This document shows, in pieces, positions 10,127-20,281 of a stretch of DNA of 64,000 bases. Each line of letters opens with the position of its first letter. Position 1 is the stretch's first letter. The notes under the pieces are model-generated. The model made no database searches. It had not been told where the DNA came from and saw only the letters and a list, made by a program, of their open reading frames with translations. Position numbers and translations under genes: made by a program. This DNA is from Enterobacter mori (GTDB lineage Bacteria; Pseudomonadota; Gammaproteobacteria; Enterobacterales; Enterobacteriaceae). Location of the stretch: assembly GCF_025244905.1 (NCBI RefSeq), contig NZ_CP104285.1, positions 2,542,001-2,606,000 of the forward strand, in the 5' to 3' direction.

Positions 10127-11485
10127 ATGCAGACCGTTTTAGCGAAAATCGTTGCCGATAAGGCCATCTGGGTAGAAGCCCGCAAGCAACAGCAGCCGCT
10201 TGCCAGCTTCCAGAATGACGTCGTACCAAGCCAACGACGTTTCTATGATGCCCTGCAGGGTGCGCGCACCGCGTTTATTCTTGAGTGCAAAAAAGCATCC
10301 CCATCGAAAGGCGTTATTCGTGACGATTTTGACCCGGCGCGTATTGCCGGTATTTATAAGCATCATGCGTCCGCCATCTCCGTGCTGACGGATGAGAAAT
10401 ATTTCCAGGGCAGCTTCGATTTTCTGCCGATCGTCAGCGGCATCGCGCCGCAGCCGATCCTGTGCAAAGACTTTATTATCGATCCGTATCAGATCTGGCT
10501 GGCGCGTTTCTACCAGGCCGATGCCTGCCTGCTGATGCTCTCGGTGCTTGACGACGAGCAGTATCGCCAGCTCTCCGCCGTCGCGCACAGCCTGAACATG
10601 GGCGTGCTGACTGAAGTGAGCAACGAAGAAGAGCTTGAGCGCGCCATCGCGCTGGAAGCCAAAGTGGTCGGCATTAACAACCGCGATCTGCGCGACCTGT
10701 CCATTGACCTGAACCGCACGCGCCAGCTGGCACCGCGTCTGGGGTCTGGCGTTACGGTGATCAGCGAATCCGGCATTAACAGCTACGCCCAGGTGCGCGA
10801 GTTAAGCCACTTCGCCAACGGTTTCCTGATTGGCTCCGCCATGATGGAGCATGACGATCTCAATGCGGCAGTACGCCGCGTGCTGCTGGGTGAAAACAAA
10901 GTCTGCGGCTTAACCCGCGAACAGGATGCCCAGGCCGCGTATGAAGCCGGGGCAATTTATGGCGGGCTGATCTTTGTGGATTCGTCTCCTCGCGCGGTCA
11001 GCGAAGAGCAGGCGCGTAAGGTCATCGCTGCGGCTCCGCTCAGCTACGTGGGCGTTTTCCGCAACGCAGATATTGAAGACGTTGCGGCAAAAGCCGAGGC
11101 GTTATCCCTGAGCGCGGTACAGCTTCACGGCAGTGAAGATCAGGCGTATATCGATGCCCTGCGCGCAGCGCTGGCGCCTCAGGTACAGATTTGGAAAGCG
11201 CAAAGCGTCGGCGAGACCCTGCCCTCGCGTAACCTGAACCATGTGGATAAATACGTACTCGATAACGGCCAGGGCGGCACCGGTCAGCGTTTCGACTGGT
11301 CACTGCTGAGCGGCGAAAAGCTGGACAACGTCCTGCTGGCGGGCGGATTAAGCCCGGACAACTGCGTAGAAGCCGCCAAAACCGGCTGTGCAGGCCTCGA
11401 TTTCAATTCAGGCGTAGAGTCCCAACCGGGTATTAAAGATGCCAACAAACTGGCCTCGGTTTTTAAAACTCTGCGTGCATATTAA
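10127..11485 (+). CDS. trpCF: Bifunctional indole-3-glycerol phosphate synthase / phosphoribosylanthranilate isomerase
   Basis: 452-residue two-barrel fusion. The IGP synthase half (about 1-255) shows [23 protein letters not shown] and VISESGI. The PRA isomerase half (about 256-452) starts near [11 protein letters not shown], with the catalytic Cys, and continues to [15 protein letters not shown] and LAGGLSPDN. The arrangement is standard for enteric TrpC. The spacing of 3 bp from trpGD and 10 bp to trpB keeps it in the operon. Confidence 0.98.
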   Translation: MQTVLAKIVADKAIWVEARKQQQPLASFQNDVVPSQRRFYDALQGARTAFILECKKASPSKGVIRDDFDPARIAGIYKHHASAISVLTDEKYFQGSFDFLPIVSGIAPQPILCKDFIIDPYQIWLARFYQADACLLMLSVLDDEQYRQLSAVAHSLNMGVLTEVSNEEELERAIALEAKVVGINNRDLRDLSIDLNRTRQLAPRLGSGVTVISESGINSYAQVRELSHFANGFLIGSAMMEHDDLNAAVRRVLLGENKVCGLTREQDAQAAYEAGAIYGGLIFVDSSPRAVSEEQARKVIAAAPLSYVGVFRNADIEDVAAKAEALSLSAVQLHGSEDQAYIDALRAALAPQVQIWKAQSVGETLPSRNLNHVDKYVLDNGQGGTGQRFDWSLLSGEKLDNVLLAGGLSPDNCVEAAKTGCAGLDFNSGVESQPGIKDANKLASVFKTLRAY

Positions 11486-11495
11486 GGAAGAGAAG

Positions 11496-12689
11496 ATGAC
11501 GACATTACTAAACCCGTATTTTGGTGAGTTCGGCGGGATGTACGTCCCGCAAATCCTGATGCCCGCGCTGCGCCAGCTGGAAGAAGCCTTTGTCAGCGCG
11601 CAGAAGGATCCGGCGTTTCAGGCGGAATTTACCGACCTGCTGAAAAATTACGCCGGTCGTCCGACCGCGCTGACCAAATGCCGCAACCTGACGGAAGGCA
11701 CCAACACCACGCTTTATCTGAAGCGTGAAGACCTACTGCACGGCGGTGCGCATAAAACTAACCAGGTGCTGGGCCAGGCGCTGCTCGCAAAGCGTATGGG
11801 TAAAACCGAAATCATCGCCGAAACCGGTGCAGGCCAGCACGGCGTGGCCTCTGCGCTTGCCAGCGCCCTGCTCGGCCTGAAATGCCGCATCTATATGGGG
11901 GCGAAAGACGTTGAGCGTCAGTCTCCGAACGTCTTCCGTATGCGCCTGATGGGGGCAGAAGTGATCCCGGTGCACAGCGGCTCCGCAACGCTGAAGGATG
12001 CCTGTAACGAAGCGCTGCGCGACTGGTCTGGCAGCTACGAAACCGCGCACTATATGCTCGGTACCGCGGCGGGCCCGCACCCGTTCCCGACTATCGTACG
12101 CGAATTCCAGCGCATGATTGGTGAAGAGACCAAAGCGCAGATCCTCGAGAAAGAGGGTCGCCTGCCGGATGCTGTGATCGCCTGCGTTGGCGGCGGGTCT
12201 AACGCCATCGGCATGTTTGCTGATTTCATTGACGACACCAGCGTCGGTCTGATTGGCGTCGAGCCTGCCGGTCACGGGATCGAATCCGGTGAGCACGGCG
12301 CGCCGCTGAAGCACGGTCGCGTAGGGATCTACTTCGGAATGAAATCCCCGATGATGCAAACCGATGAGGGCCAGATTGAAGAGTCTTACTCTATTTCTGC
12401 TGGCCTCGACTTCCCGTCCGTCGGGCCACAGCATGCGTATCTGAACAGCACCGGGCGCGCGGACTATGTCTCCATTACCGATGACGAAGCGCTGGAAGCC
12501 TTCAAAGCGCTGTGCCGCAGCGAAGGGATCATCCCGGCGCTGGAATCTTCGCACGCGCTGGCGCATGCGCTGAAAATGATTAAAGAAAATCCGGAAAAGG
12601 AACAGCTGCTGGTGGTGAACCTTTCCGGTCGCGGTGACAAAGACATCTTCACCGTTCACGATATTCTGAAAGCACGAGGGGAAATCTGA
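11496..12689 (+). CDS. trpB: Tryptophan synthase beta chain
   Basis: 397-residue PLP enzyme that condenses indole with serine. PLP-binding Lys87 lies in HGGAHKTNQ; the carboxylate loop ETGAGQHG and the phosphate-binding GGGSNA are present. ATG 11496 is preceded by TAAGGAAG, and the length equals E. coli's, so the longer open frame upstream is not used. TGATG overlap with trpA couples the two subunits of the channelled alpha2beta2 complex. Confidence 0.98.
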   Translation: MTTLLNPYFGEFGGMYVPQILMPALRQLEEAFVSAQKDPAFQAEFTDLLKNYAGRPTALTKCRNLTEGTNTTLYLKREDLLHGGAHKTNQVLGQALLAKRMGKTEIIAETGAGQHGVASALASALLGLKCRIYMGAKDVERQSPNVFRMRLMGAEVIPVHSGSATLKDACNEALRDWSGSYETAHYMLGTAAGPHPFPTIVREFQRMIGEETKAQILEKEGRLPDAVIACVGGGSNAIGMFADFIDDTSVGLIGVEPAGHGIESGEHGAPLKHGRVGIYFGMKSPMMQTDEGQIEESYSISAGLDFPSVGPQHAYLNSTGRADYVSITDDEALEAFKALCRSEGIIPALESSHALAHALKMIKENPEKEQLLVVNLSGRGDKDIFTVHDILKARGEI

Positions 12690-13498
12690 TGGAACGCTAC
12701 GATAATGCATTTGCTGAACTGAAGTCCCGCCAGGAAGGCGCGTTCGTTCCCTTCGTCACTCTGGGCGACCCGGGCCCGGAGCAGTCGCTGAAGATTATCG
12801 ATACCCTGATTGAAGCCGGTGCCGACGCGCTGGAGCTGGGTATTCCGTTCTCTGACCCGCTGGCGGATGGCCCGACCATCCAGAATGCGACGCTGCGCGC
12901 ATTCGCCTCCGGCGTGACGCCAACCCAGTGTTTCGAGATGCTGGCAGCGATTCGCCAGAAGCACCCGACCATTCCGATCGGCCTGCTGATGTACGCCAAC
13001 CTGGTCTTTAACCGCGGTATTGATGAGTTCTATGCAGAGTGCGCGCGCGTGGGCGTCGACTCCGTTCTGGTGGCAGACGTGCCGGTTGAAGAGTCGGCCC
13101 CATTCCGCCAGGCGGCGATGCGCCATAACGTTGCGCCGATTTTCATCTGCCCGCCGAACGCCGATGATGAACTGCTGCGCCAGATTGCCTCTTACGGACG
13201 CGGGTATACCTACCTGCTCTCCCGCGCGGGCGTGACCGGTGCCGAGAATAAAGCGGCGTTGCCTCTGCATCATCTGGTGGAGAAGCTAGCTGAATACCAT
13301 GCCGCGCCTCCGCTGCAGGGCTTTGGTATTTCATCCCCGGATCAGGTTACTGCCGCAATCGATGCGAAGGCCGCCGGGGCGATTTCCGGTTCCGCCATCG
13401 TAAAAATCATCGAGAAAAACGTGGATAAGCCAGACCAGATGCTGGCGGAGCTAAAGACCTTCGTGACCGAGATGAAAGCGGCAACCCGCAAAGCATGA
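12689..13498 (+). CDS. trpA: Tryptophan synthase alpha chain
   Basis: 269-residue TIM-barrel subunit that cleaves indole-3-glycerol phosphate to indole and glyceraldehyde 3-phosphate. Catalytic Glu49 (ALELGIPF) and Asp60 (SDPLADGPT) are in place; the GFGISSP phosphate loop follows later. It is the last gene of the trp operon, coupled to trpB, with a hairpin just downstream. Confidence 0.98.
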   Translation: MERYDNAFAELKSRQEGAFVPFVTLGDPGPEQSLKIIDTLIEAGADALELGIPFSDPLADGPTIQNATLRAFASGVTPTQCFEMLAAIRQKHPTIPIGLLMYANLVFNRGIDEFYAECARVGVDSVLVADVPVEESAPFRQAAMRHNVAPIFICPPNADDELLRQIASYGRGYTYLLSRAGVTGAENKAALPLHHLVEKLAEYHAAPPLQGFGISSPDQVTAAIDAKAAGAISGSAIVKIIEKNVDKPDQMLAELKTFVTEMKAATRKA

Positions 13499-13506
13499 TG
13501 CACTCC

Positions 13507-13536
13507 CCGTCTGGCGTGACTGCCAGACGGTTCCCC
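13507..13536 (+). terminator. trp operon terminator hairpin
   Basis: Perfect 9-bp stem CCGTCTGGC (13507-13515) / GCCAGACGG (13522-13530) with a 6-nt loop. The T tract is weak (TTCCCCTT), so as in E. coli trp t/t' a Rho-dependent contribution is likely. Confidence 0.75.
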
Positions 13537-13667
13537 TTATCCCCCTTTCGAGTTACGTCAAAATTGATCGCGTCGATATTCTCGGTGCGAATGACTTTTC
13601 AAACTCTGCCGTAAGCGTATGATTCGGTTTCTTTCTGTTTATACCTTCTGAGTTCAGAGGCTTACAC

Positions 13668-14879
13668 ATGTCATGGCAACATTTCAAACAGACTTACCTG
13701 GTTAAGTTCTGGTCACCTGTACCGGCCGTTATCGCGGCGGGTATTCTCTCTACTTATTATTTTGGCATTACCGGCACCTTCTGGGCCGTCACCGGGGAAT
13801 TTACCCGCTGGGGTGGACAGCTGCTGCAGCTGGCTGGTATCCACGCTGAAGAGTGGGGCTACTTTAAGCTCATTCACCTGGACGGTACCCCGCTCACCCG
13901 TATTGACGGGATGATGATTATCGGGATGTTCGGCGGCTGCTTCGCGGCGGCTCTGTGGGCTAACAACGTGAAGCTGCGCATGCCGAAAAGCCGTATCCGC
14001 ATCCTGCAGGCGGTAGCCGGTGGGATTATCGCAGGGTTTGGCGCGCGTCTGGCGATGGGCTGTAATCTGGCGGCGTTCTTCACCGGGATCCCACAGTTTT
14101 CGCTCCACGCCTGGTTTTTTGCCGTGGCAACCGCAATTGGCTCTTACTTTGGCGCAAAATTCACGCTTCTGCCGTTTTTCCGTATTCCGGTAAAAATGAC
14201 CAAAGTTAGCGCCGCATCGCCATTAACGCAAAAACCCACTCAGGCTCGCCGCCGTTTTCGTCTGGGTATGCTGGTCTTTTTCGCCATGATCGCCTGGGCG
14301 CTGTCCACTGCGCTGAATCATCCAAAACTGGGGCTGGCAATGCTGTTTGGCGTTGGCTTTGGTTTGCTGATTGAGCGCGCGCAGATCTGCTTTACCTCAG
14401 CGTTTCGCGACATGTGGATCACCGGGCGCACCATGATGGCGAAAGCCATTATTGCCGGGATGGCCGTGAGCGCGATCGGCATCTTCAGCTATGTTCAGCT
14501 TGGCGTGGAACCGAAAATCATGTGGGCGGGTCCTAACGCGGTCATCGGCGGGCTGCTGTTTGGCTTCGGCATTGTGCTGGCAGGGGGCTGTGAGACCGGC
14601 TGGATGTATCGCGCCGTCGAAGGTCAGGTGCATTACTGGTGGGTGGGAGTCGGAAATGTGATTGGCTCCACCATCCTGGCCTACTACTGGGATGACGTGT
14701 CCCCCGTACTGGCCACGAACTGGGACAAGGTTAATCTGCTGAACACCTTTGGCCCACTCGGTGGGCTCGTGGTGACCTATGCCCTGCTGCTTATCGCCTT
14801 TTTACTGGTTATTGCACAGGAGAAGCGCTTCTTCCGTCGTGCCACCGTCAAAACTGCAACGCAGGAGAATGCCGCATGA
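13668..14879 (+). CDS. yedE: YeeE/YedE-family membrane transporter YedE
   Basis: 403-residue polytopic inner-membrane protein nearly identical in motif layout to E. coli YedE. About ten hydrophobic segments are visible, with two conserved Cys motifs: ARLAMGCNLAAFFTG and the repeat-related GIVLAGGCETGWMY, plus ERAQICFTSAFRD. The related YeeE/TsuA carries thiosulfate; YedE is usually labelled a selenium-metabolism membrane protein, but its substrate is not proven. The stop overlaps yedF by 4 bp. In E. coli yedEF lies near fliC, far from trp, so its place here is notable. Confidence 0.93.
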   Translation: MSWQHFKQTYLVKFWSPVPAVIAAGILSTYYFGITGTFWAVTGEFTRWGGQLLQLAGIHAEEWGYFKLIHLDGTPLTRIDGMMIIGMFGGCFAAALWANNVKLRMPKSRIRILQAVAGGIIAGFGARLAMGCNLAAFFTGIPQFSLHAWFFAVATAIGSYFGAKFTLLPFFRIPVKMTKVSAASPLTQKPTQARRRFRLGMLVFFAMIAWALSTALNHPKLGLAMLFGVGFGLLIERAQICFTSAFRDMWITGRTMMAKAIIAGMAVSAIGIFSYVQLGVEPKIMWAGPNAVIGGLLFGFGIVLAGGCETGWMYRAVEGQVHYWWVGVGNVIGSTILAYYWDDVSPVLATNWDKVNLLNTFGPLGGLVVTYALLLIAFLLVIAQEKRFFRRATVKTATQENAA

Positions 14880-15109
14880 AAGAGATCGTGCCTGACTATC
14901 GCCTCGATATGGTGGGTGAACCTTGTCCTTACCCGGCTGTTGCCACGCTTGAGGCACTACCGCAGCTCAAGAAAGGTGAAATTCTGGAAGTGGTGAGCGA
15001 TTGCCCGCAGTCGATCAATAACATTCCTCTGGACGCCAAAAACCACGGTTATACCGTGCTGGATATTCAGCAGGATGGACCAACCATTCGTTATTTGATT
15101 CAGAAATAA
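14876..15109 (+). CDS. yedF: TusA-like sulfurtransferase-family protein YedF
   Basis: 77-residue TusA/SirA-fold protein. The conserved Cys of the CPxP motif is present (GEPCPYPAV, near residue 19), which in TusA relatives carries a persulfide. It starts inside the yedE stop (ATGA overlap), so the pair is coupled; it probably hands on sulfur or selenium brought in by YedE, by analogy with YeeE-YeeD. The exact substrate is unknown. Confidence 0.93.
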   Translation: MKEIVPDYRLDMVGEPCPYPAVATLEALPQLKKGEILEVVSDCPQSINNIPLDAKNHGYTVLDIQQDGPTIRYLIQK

Positions 15110-15117
15110 TCGATAAT

Positions 15118-15139
15118 ATGCGCCCTGAACAGGGCGCAT
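15118..15139. terminator. Hairpin between yedF and ompW
   Basis: Perfect 9-bp stem ATGCGCCCT / AGGGCGCAT with loop GAAC, in the 43-bp gap between convergent genes. No strong T tract on either strand, so it may act as an end-protecting or weak terminator. Confidence 0.55.
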
Positions 15140-15152
15140 TGAAGAGCACGCG

Positions 15153-15785
15153 TTAGAAACGATAACCCGCTGAGAACATAAATACCCACGGATCCAGACG
15201 GGTATTGATACTTTGCTGCTGGCCATTGGCTTTGAAACGAACGTCAGTATCAATGTCCATGTACCAGACTGAGGCGTTGATCAACCAGTCACGGTTAATC
15301 AGATAATCAAGACCTACCTGCCCCGCCATACCCCATGAGTCTTTCAGGCTGAGGTCGGAAAGCCCGGCTGCTTTGCCCGTGTCGTTAAACTTCTCGTCAA
15401 AGAAGGTCGTGTAGTTTACACCCGCGCCAATATATGGGCGCACCTTGCTGCTGGCATCGCCAAAGTACCACTGCGCCATCAACGTCGGCGGCAGATGGTG
15501 CACCGTGGCGATATCGCCGGTCGGCCCAAGGCCAACGCGATGACGGAACGGCGTTGCGGCCAAAAGCTCAACGCCGATGTTTTCTGTCGCCATATAGGTA
15601 AAGGTCAAACCTAACTGGGTATTATTGCTGACGTTAAAGCCGCCCATTCCCAGTACGCTATCGGAACCTTCAGTTGGGCGAACCGTTGCCGAACCGGCTC
15701 GAATAAAGAATTCGCCTGCTTCATGCGCATACGCGCCACCAGAGAGACTGCTTAAGATAAGGGCTGCCACCGCTAATTTTTTCAT
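15153..15785 (-). CDS. ompW: Outer membrane protein W
   Basis: 210-residue eight-stranded outer-membrane beta-barrel. Signal peptide MKKLAVAALILSSLSGGAYA is cleaved after AYA; the family landmarks GEFFIRAGSATVRP, PPTLMAQWYFG and the terminal aromatic F (SAGYRF) are present. OmpW forms a narrow hydrophobic channel and is a colicin S4 receptor in E. coli, with expression responding to oxygen and other stress. It is divergent from yciC across about 300 bp. Confidence 0.97.
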   Translation of the reverse strand: MKKLAVAALILSSLSGGAYAHEAGEFFIRAGSATVRPTEGSDSVLGMGGFNVSNNTQLGLTFTYMATENIGVELLAATPFRHRVGLGPTGDIATVHHLPPTLMAQWYFGDASSKVRPYIGAGVNYTTFFDEKFNDTGKAAGLSDLSLKDSWGMAGQVGLDYLINRDWLINASVWYMDIDTDVRFKANGQQQSINTRLDPWVFMFSAGYRF

Positions 15786-16083
15786 ATCCGCTCCATCGTT
15801 GTGGTTTTAAGTGCGGATGAGAATATACTCACAAAAGAGTATTAAGTGATCTATCACAGATCACATTAAAACCAGTAAGTTAACATTCATTGATCTGGGT
15901 TAATTTTTGATAATCAAACTTAACCCGCCAGGTGGGTTCTACATCAAATTTTAGTGATGAGCGAAAAATTACTGCCGCTTTACAAAGATATGCTTTTCCA
16001 TACAAGCCTTGATGCTGCCACGGCACTCTTATCCGGTGTACAATTGCCGGCTAATTAACACCTGCAATACTCAAGGAGAGTGC
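15786..16083. other. ompW-yciC divergent intergenic region
   Basis: About 300 AT-rich bases with the promoters of two divergent genes. TTGATCTGGGTTAA and TTGATAATCAAA (within 15889-15920) look like imperfect FNR half-site pairs, in keeping with oxygen control of ompW reported in E. coli, but neither is a good match. No gene is seen. Confidence 0.35.
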
Positions 16084-16827
16084 ATGTCTATCACGGCGAA
16101 GTCCGTCTACCGTGACACGGGAAATTTTTTCCGCAATCAGTTCATTACCTTTTTACTGATCGCGTTGCTATGCGCCTTTATCACGGTGGTGCTTGGTCAT
16201 GCGTTCTCACCGAGTGAAGAACAGATTGCCAGCCTGAGCCAGGGCGACCATCTTGCCGGTAGCGTGGGGTTATTTGAACTGGTGCAAAACATGACGCCAG
16301 AGCAACAGCAGATCCTGCTGCGGGCGTCCGCGGCATCCACATTTTCAGGTTTGATCGGTAATGCTGTTCTGGCGGGCGGCGTGCTGCTGATGATTCAGCT
16401 CGTTTCAGCGGGTCATCGCGTCAGTGCCCTGCGCGCCATTGGCGCCAGCGCGCCAGTACTCCCTAAGCTTTTCATCCTCATCTTTTTAACCACGCTGCTG
16501 GTACAAATGGGGATTATGCTGGTCGTGGTGCCGGGTGTATTACTGGCTATCGTGCTCTCTTTCGCGCCGGTAATGATTGTGCAGGAGAAGATGGGCATCT
16601 TTACTGCGATGCGCAGCAGCATCAGGCTTGCGTGGGCGAACATACGTCTGGTGGCACCTGCTGTGATCGGCTGGCTCCTTGCCAAAACGCTACTGTTATT
16701 ATTTGCACCAAACTTTGCCGTGTTAACGCCGAACGTTGGCGCGGTCGTTGCTAATACGCTGAGCAACCTGATATCAGCAGTTCTGCTGGTCTACTTGTTC
16801 CGCCTGTATATGTTAATTCGTCAGTAA
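16084..16827 (+). CDS. yciC: YciC family (UPF0259) inner-membrane protein
   Basis: 247-residue membrane protein with about six hydrophobic segments, matching E. coli YciC from [20 protein letters not shown] to the end [13 protein letters not shown] 16084 follows CAAGGAGAG (16072-16080), so the upstream in-frame ATGs are not used. Function unknown. yciB follows after 13 bp in the same direction. Confidence 0.94.
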   Translation: MSITAKSVYRDTGNFFRNQFITFLLIALLCAFITVVLGHAFSPSEEQIASLSQGDHLAGSVGLFELVQNMTPEQQQILLRASAASTFSGLIGNAVLAGGVLLMIQLVSAGHRVSALRAIGASAPVLPKLFILIFLTTLLVQMGIMLVVVPGVLLAIVLSFAPVMIVQEKMGIFTAMRSSIRLAWANIRLVAPAVIGWLLAKTLLLLFAPNFAVLTPNVGAVVANTLSNLISAVLLVYLFRLYMLIRQ

Positions 16828-16840
16828 TTGGGATCGTAGA

Positions 16841-17380
16841 ATGAAGCAGTTTCTTGATTTTTTACCGCTGGTCGTCTTTTTTGCGTTTTACAAGCTGTAC
16901 GACATTTATGCCGGGACGACGGCGCTGATTATTGCTACCGCTATCGTGCTGATTTACAGCTGGGTGCGTTACCGCAAAGTTGAAAAAATGGCGCTGATCA
17001 CCTTCATTATGGTGGCTGTATTTGGTGGCCTGACGTTGTTCTTCCACAATGATGAATTCATTAAATGGAAGGTCACGGTGATTTACGCGCTGTTTGCAGG
17101 TGCGTTGCTGATCAGCCAGTGGGTGATGAAAAAGCCGTTGATCCAGCGCATGCTGGGCAAAGAGCTTACGCTGCCGCAAGAGGTGTGGTCCCGTCTGAAT
17201 GTCGCCTGGGCGGTGTTCTTTATTCTCTGTGGCCTCGCCAATATCTACATTGCTTTCTGGCTACCGCAGAACATCTGGGTCAACTTTAAGGTCTTTGGCC
17301 TGACCGCGTTGACGCTGATCTTCACGCTGTTGAGCGGTGTCTATATCTATCGACACATGCCTCAGGACGATAAAAACTGA
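16841..17380 (+). CDS. yciB: Inner-membrane intracellular septation protein YciB/IspZ
   Basis: 179-residue polytopic protein with five hydrophobic helices, starting [25 protein letters not shown]. The family is linked to cell-envelope synthesis and division (septation defects in Shigella ispA mutants; YciB-DcrB double loss in E. coli affects membrane lipoprotein traffic). It is cotranscribed with yciC. Confidence 0.95.
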   Translation: MKQFLDFLPLVVFFAFYKLYDIYAGTTALIIATAIVLIYSWVRYRKVEKMALITFIMVAVFGGLTLFFHNDEFIKWKVTVIYALFAGALLISQWVMKKPLIQRMLGKELTLPQEVWSRLNVAWAVFFILCGLANIYIAFWLPQNIWVNFKVFGLTALTLIFTLLSGVYIYRHMPQDDKN

Positions 17381-17387
17381 TGTTCCT

Positions 17388-17422
17388 GGCCAGATCGCGG
17401 CACGGTCTGGCCTTCTCCTCTT
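17388..17422 (+). terminator. Terminator after yciCB
   Basis: GGCCAGA (17388-17394) pairs with TCTGGCC (17406-17412) around an 11-nt loop with internal CG pairing, followed by TTCTCCTCTTT. Confidence 0.55.
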
Positions 17423-17500
17423 TCCTTTCACAATCTAAACCGTCTTCTTCAAGAATGTCTGAATCATGAAGATTTTGTGGAGATTACTGCCACTTTATTG

Positions 17501-17521
17501 TAATGAGAATCACTATCATTA
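17501..17521 (+). promoter_or_regulatory. Fur box upstream of the siderophore receptor gene
   Basis: TAATGAGAATCACTATCATTA resembles the 19-bp Fur consensus (GATAATGATAATCATTATC) in both halves. It lies 40 bp before the receptor start, so iron repression is expected. Confidence 0.8.
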
Positions 17522-17560
17522 ATATTCTTCATCGCATTTTTAACAAATGGAAATGAGTTG

Positions 17561-19747
17561 ATGAATAATATAATAAGATTTGCCCCCGCTTCACTTACGT
17601 TGGCCATCCTTACGGCATTAAGCCATGGCGCGCATGCAGCAGATGATACCCTCACCGAGGGTGAAACCATGGTCGTTCAGGCGACCGCCGAAGAAGCACT
17701 GAAGCAACAGCCCGGGGTTTCCATCATCACGGCAAAGGACATTGAGAAAGATCCACCGGTTAACGACCTGTCAGAAATTATTCGTAAAATGCCCGGTGTT
17801 AACCTCACCGGTAACAGCGCGACGGGCAGCCGTGGTAATAACCGTCAGATAGATATTCGCGGCATGGGGCCGGAGAACACCCTGATTCTGATTGATGGTG
17901 TTCCGGTAACCTCCCGCAACTCGGTACGCTACAGCTGGCGCGGCGAGCGCGATAGCCGCGGTGATACGAACTGGGTACCGCCAGAAATGGTCGAGCGCAT
18001 TGAGGTGCTTCGTGGGCCGGCAGCCGCCCGCTATGGTTCGGGCGCTGCCGGGGGCGTCGTCAACATTATTACTAAACGCCCGACCACAGACTGGCACGGA
18101 TCGCTCTCCCTTTACACCAATCAGCCTGAAAATGACAAAGAGGGGGCGACCAGGCGCGCAAATTTTGATATCAACGGACCGTTAGCAGGCGATGCGCTGA
18201 CCATGCGCCTATACGGGAACATCAATAAAACCGACGCGGACGCTCAGGATATCAACACGGCACAAAATGGCTCCTATGCCGCCGGGCGAGAAGGCGTACG
18301 CAATAAAGACATCAATGCCCTGCTCTCCTGGAAACTCACACCGCAGCAGATTATCGATTTTGACTACGCCTACAGCCGCCAGGGCAACATTTATGCAGGC
18401 GATACCCAGTATAGCAACGGCAACCTTAGCCCCAATGGCGTCGTCTCGTCCCTGTATGGGCACGAAACCAACCGCATGTATCGCCAGAGCTATGGCCTGA
18501 CCCACAACGGGATCTGGGACTGGGGCCAGTCAAAGGTCGGCGTCTATTATGAGAAGACCAATAATACCCGCCTGGAGGAAGGCTCCACGGGCAAAGTTGA
18601 GGGGATGATCAATACCGACAAGTACAACACCAGCCGGCTCGAGTCATACCGTACCACCGGCGAGCTGAACATTCCGTTGTTCTGGCTGGTCGAACAGACT
18701 CTGACGGTCGGAGCAGAGTGGAACCGCGATGAGCTTAATGATCCGGCCTCCATGCAGGCGACAAACGTCTCCGGGGAAGTGATTAACGGCGTTCCCGGCA
18801 CGGCGTCCGAGCGTAACAGCAAAAACAGCGCTGACCTCACCGGCATCTATCTTGAAGACAATATTGAAGCACGCCAGGGCACCAACCTCATTCCCGGGAT
18901 CCGCTTTGATTATCACAACGCATTCGGCAGCAACTGGAGCCCTAGCCTGAACGTTTCCCAGGACCTCGGCGAAATGTTCAAGGTTAAGGCGGGCATCGCC
19001 CGGGTGTTTAAAGCGCCTAACCTTTACCAGTCAAGCGAAGGGTATTTACTTTCTACCCGCGGCAACGGCTGCCCGACGAACGTTAGCGAGGGAAGCTGTT
19101 ACCTGCTAGGTAATCCGGATTTGGATCCTGAAATCAGCGTTAACAAAGAGATTGGCCTGGCCTTTGCGCTGGAAGGATACGAGGCAGGCATCACCTGGTT
19201 CCGAAATGATTACAAGAATAAGATCGTTTCAGGCACTGACGTACTGGGCCAGACGAGTAGCGGCGTGAATATTCTCCAGTGGGAGAATGGCGGAAAAGCG
19301 GTGGTTGAGGGGCTGGAAGGGAATCTGACCGTACCGGTTATCCGCGACGCGCTTACCTGGCGTACCAATGCGACATATATGATTCAGTCTGAAAATAAAG
19401 ACACTGGCAACCCGCTGTCGATTATCCCCAAATATACCGTCAACACGATGCTCGACTGGGAGGTTAACAGCAAGCTTTCAGCGAACGTCAGCTGGACAAT
19501 GTACGGACGCCAGAAGCCGCGTGAAAATGCTGAAATTCGCAATGAGAAAGGCGCCATGTCAGATAAAGAGATCGGCGCATATTCCATCGTCGGGATTGGC
19601 AGCCAATATCAGCTCACTAAAAAACTGCGCCTGAACGCCGGGATTAGCAACCTGTTTGATAAGCAAATCTACCGAGAAAATGACGGCGCATCGACCTACA
19701 ACGAACCCGGCCGCGCATACTATGCAGGCGTAACCCTTTCCTTCTAA
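17561..19747 (+). CDS. TonB-dependent catecholate siderophore receptor (IroN/FepA type)
   Basis: 728-residue outer-membrane receptor. After a signal peptide ending SHGAHA, a TonB box-like ETMVVQAT precedes the plug domain (GNNRQIDIRGMGPENTLILIDGVPVTSRNS, VERIEVLRGPAAARYGSGAAGGVVNI in two runs) and the 22-strand barrel, which ends in GVTLSF with a terminal Phe. From memory it follows IroN closely, e.g. in the RYSWRGERD and GRQKPR segments, more so than FepA. Enterobactin or salmochelin-like catecholates are the likely ligands. ATG 17561 is used; TTG 17558 is in frame. A Fur box is upstream and no transport or synthesis genes accompany it. E. coli has no receptor here. Confidence 0.88.
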   Translation: MNNIIRFAPASLTLAILTALSHGAHAADDTLTEGETMVVQATAEEALKQQPGVSIITAKDIEKDPPVNDLSEIIRKMPGVNLTGNSATGSRGNNRQIDIRGMGPENTLILIDGVPVTSRNSVRYSWRGERDSRGDTNWVPPEMVERIEVLRGPAAARYGSGAAGGVVNIITKRPTTDWHGSLSLYTNQPENDKEGATRRANFDINGPLAGDALTMRLYGNINKTDADAQDINTAQNGSYAAGREGVRNKDINALLSWKLTPQQIIDFDYAYSRQGNIYAGDTQYSNGNLSPNGVVSSLYGHETNRMYRQSYGLTHNGIWDWGQSKVGVYYEKTNNTRLEEGSTGKVEGMINTDKYNTSRLESYRTTGELNIPLFWLVEQTLTVGAEWNRDELNDPASMQATNVSGEVINGVPGTASERNSKNSADLTGIYLEDNIEARQGTNLIPGIRFDYHNAFGSNWSPSLNVSQDLGEMFKVKAGIARVFKAPNLYQSSEGYLLSTRGNGCPTNVSEGSCYLLGNPDLDPEISVNKEIGLAFALEGYEAGITWFRNDYKNKIVSGTDVLGQTSSGVNILQWENGGKAVVEGLEGNLTVPVIRDALTWRTNATYMIQSENKDTGNPLSIIPKYTVNTMLDWEVNSKLSANVSWTMYGRQKPRENAEIRNEKGAMSDKEIGAYSIVGIGSQYQLTKKLRLNAGISNLFDKQIYRENDGASTYNEPGRAYYAGVTLSF

Positions 19748-19845
19748 CCCTCAAGCGCCTGCTGTGCGGGCGCTATACCCTATTCTCTATAGTCACGATT
19801 CATAGTAGCATCCCGCCTGAAGTCTTCAGTTACGAGTTAAACATA

Positions 19846-20241
19846 ATGACAATAAACGACGCCCCGCAGGGCGAACTGGTTTTACGCACGCTGGCAATGC
19901 CTGCGGATACGAATGCCAACGGCGATATTTTTGGCGGCTGGTTAATGTCGCAAATGGATATGGGAGGCGCAATCCTGGCAAAAGAGATTGCGCACGGGAG
20001 AGTGGTGACGGTCCGGGTAGACGGTATGACCTTCCTGCGTCCGGTGGCCGTGGGTGATGTGGTGTGCTGTTATGCGCGATGCGTAAAACGCGGCAACACA
20101 TCAATCTCCATCAATATCGAAGTGTGGGTGAAGAAGGTTTCATCCGAACCGATTGGACAACGTTACAAAGCTACAGAAGCGCTGTTTATTTACGTGGCGG
20201 TCGACAACGAGGGTAAACCTCGGCAGTTCCCTAAAGCCTGA
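19846..20241 (+). CDS. yciA: Acyl-CoA thioesterase YciA
   Basis: 131-residue hotdog-fold thioesterase, hydrolysing a broad range of acyl-CoAs. The family signature ANGDIFGGWLMSQMDMGGAI with the catalytic Asp is near residues 24-43, and RVDGMTFLRPVAVGD follows. It is convergent with tonB through a shared terminator. Confidence 0.96.
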   Translation: MTINDAPQGELVLRTLAMPADTNANGDIFGGWLMSQMDMGGAILAKEIAHGRVVTVRVDGMTFLRPVAVGDVVCCYARCVKRGNTSISINIEVWVKKVSSEPIGQRYKATEALFIYVAVDNEGKPRQFPKA

Positions 20242-20250
20242 TCGTCAGGC

Positions 20251-20281
20251 AAAAAAAAGCCTCCTTTCGGAGGCTTTTTTT
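20251..20281. terminator. Bidirectional terminator between yciA and tonB
   Basis: Stem GCCTCC (20259-20264) / GGAGGC (20269-20274) with loop TTTC, flanked by eight A residues to the left and seven T residues to the right; the T run reaches the tonB stop codon. Confidence 0.92.

Noticed and set aside
8528..11485. trpGD and trpCF fusions as a possible novelty
   Set aside because: Both fusions are the normal enteric arrangement.
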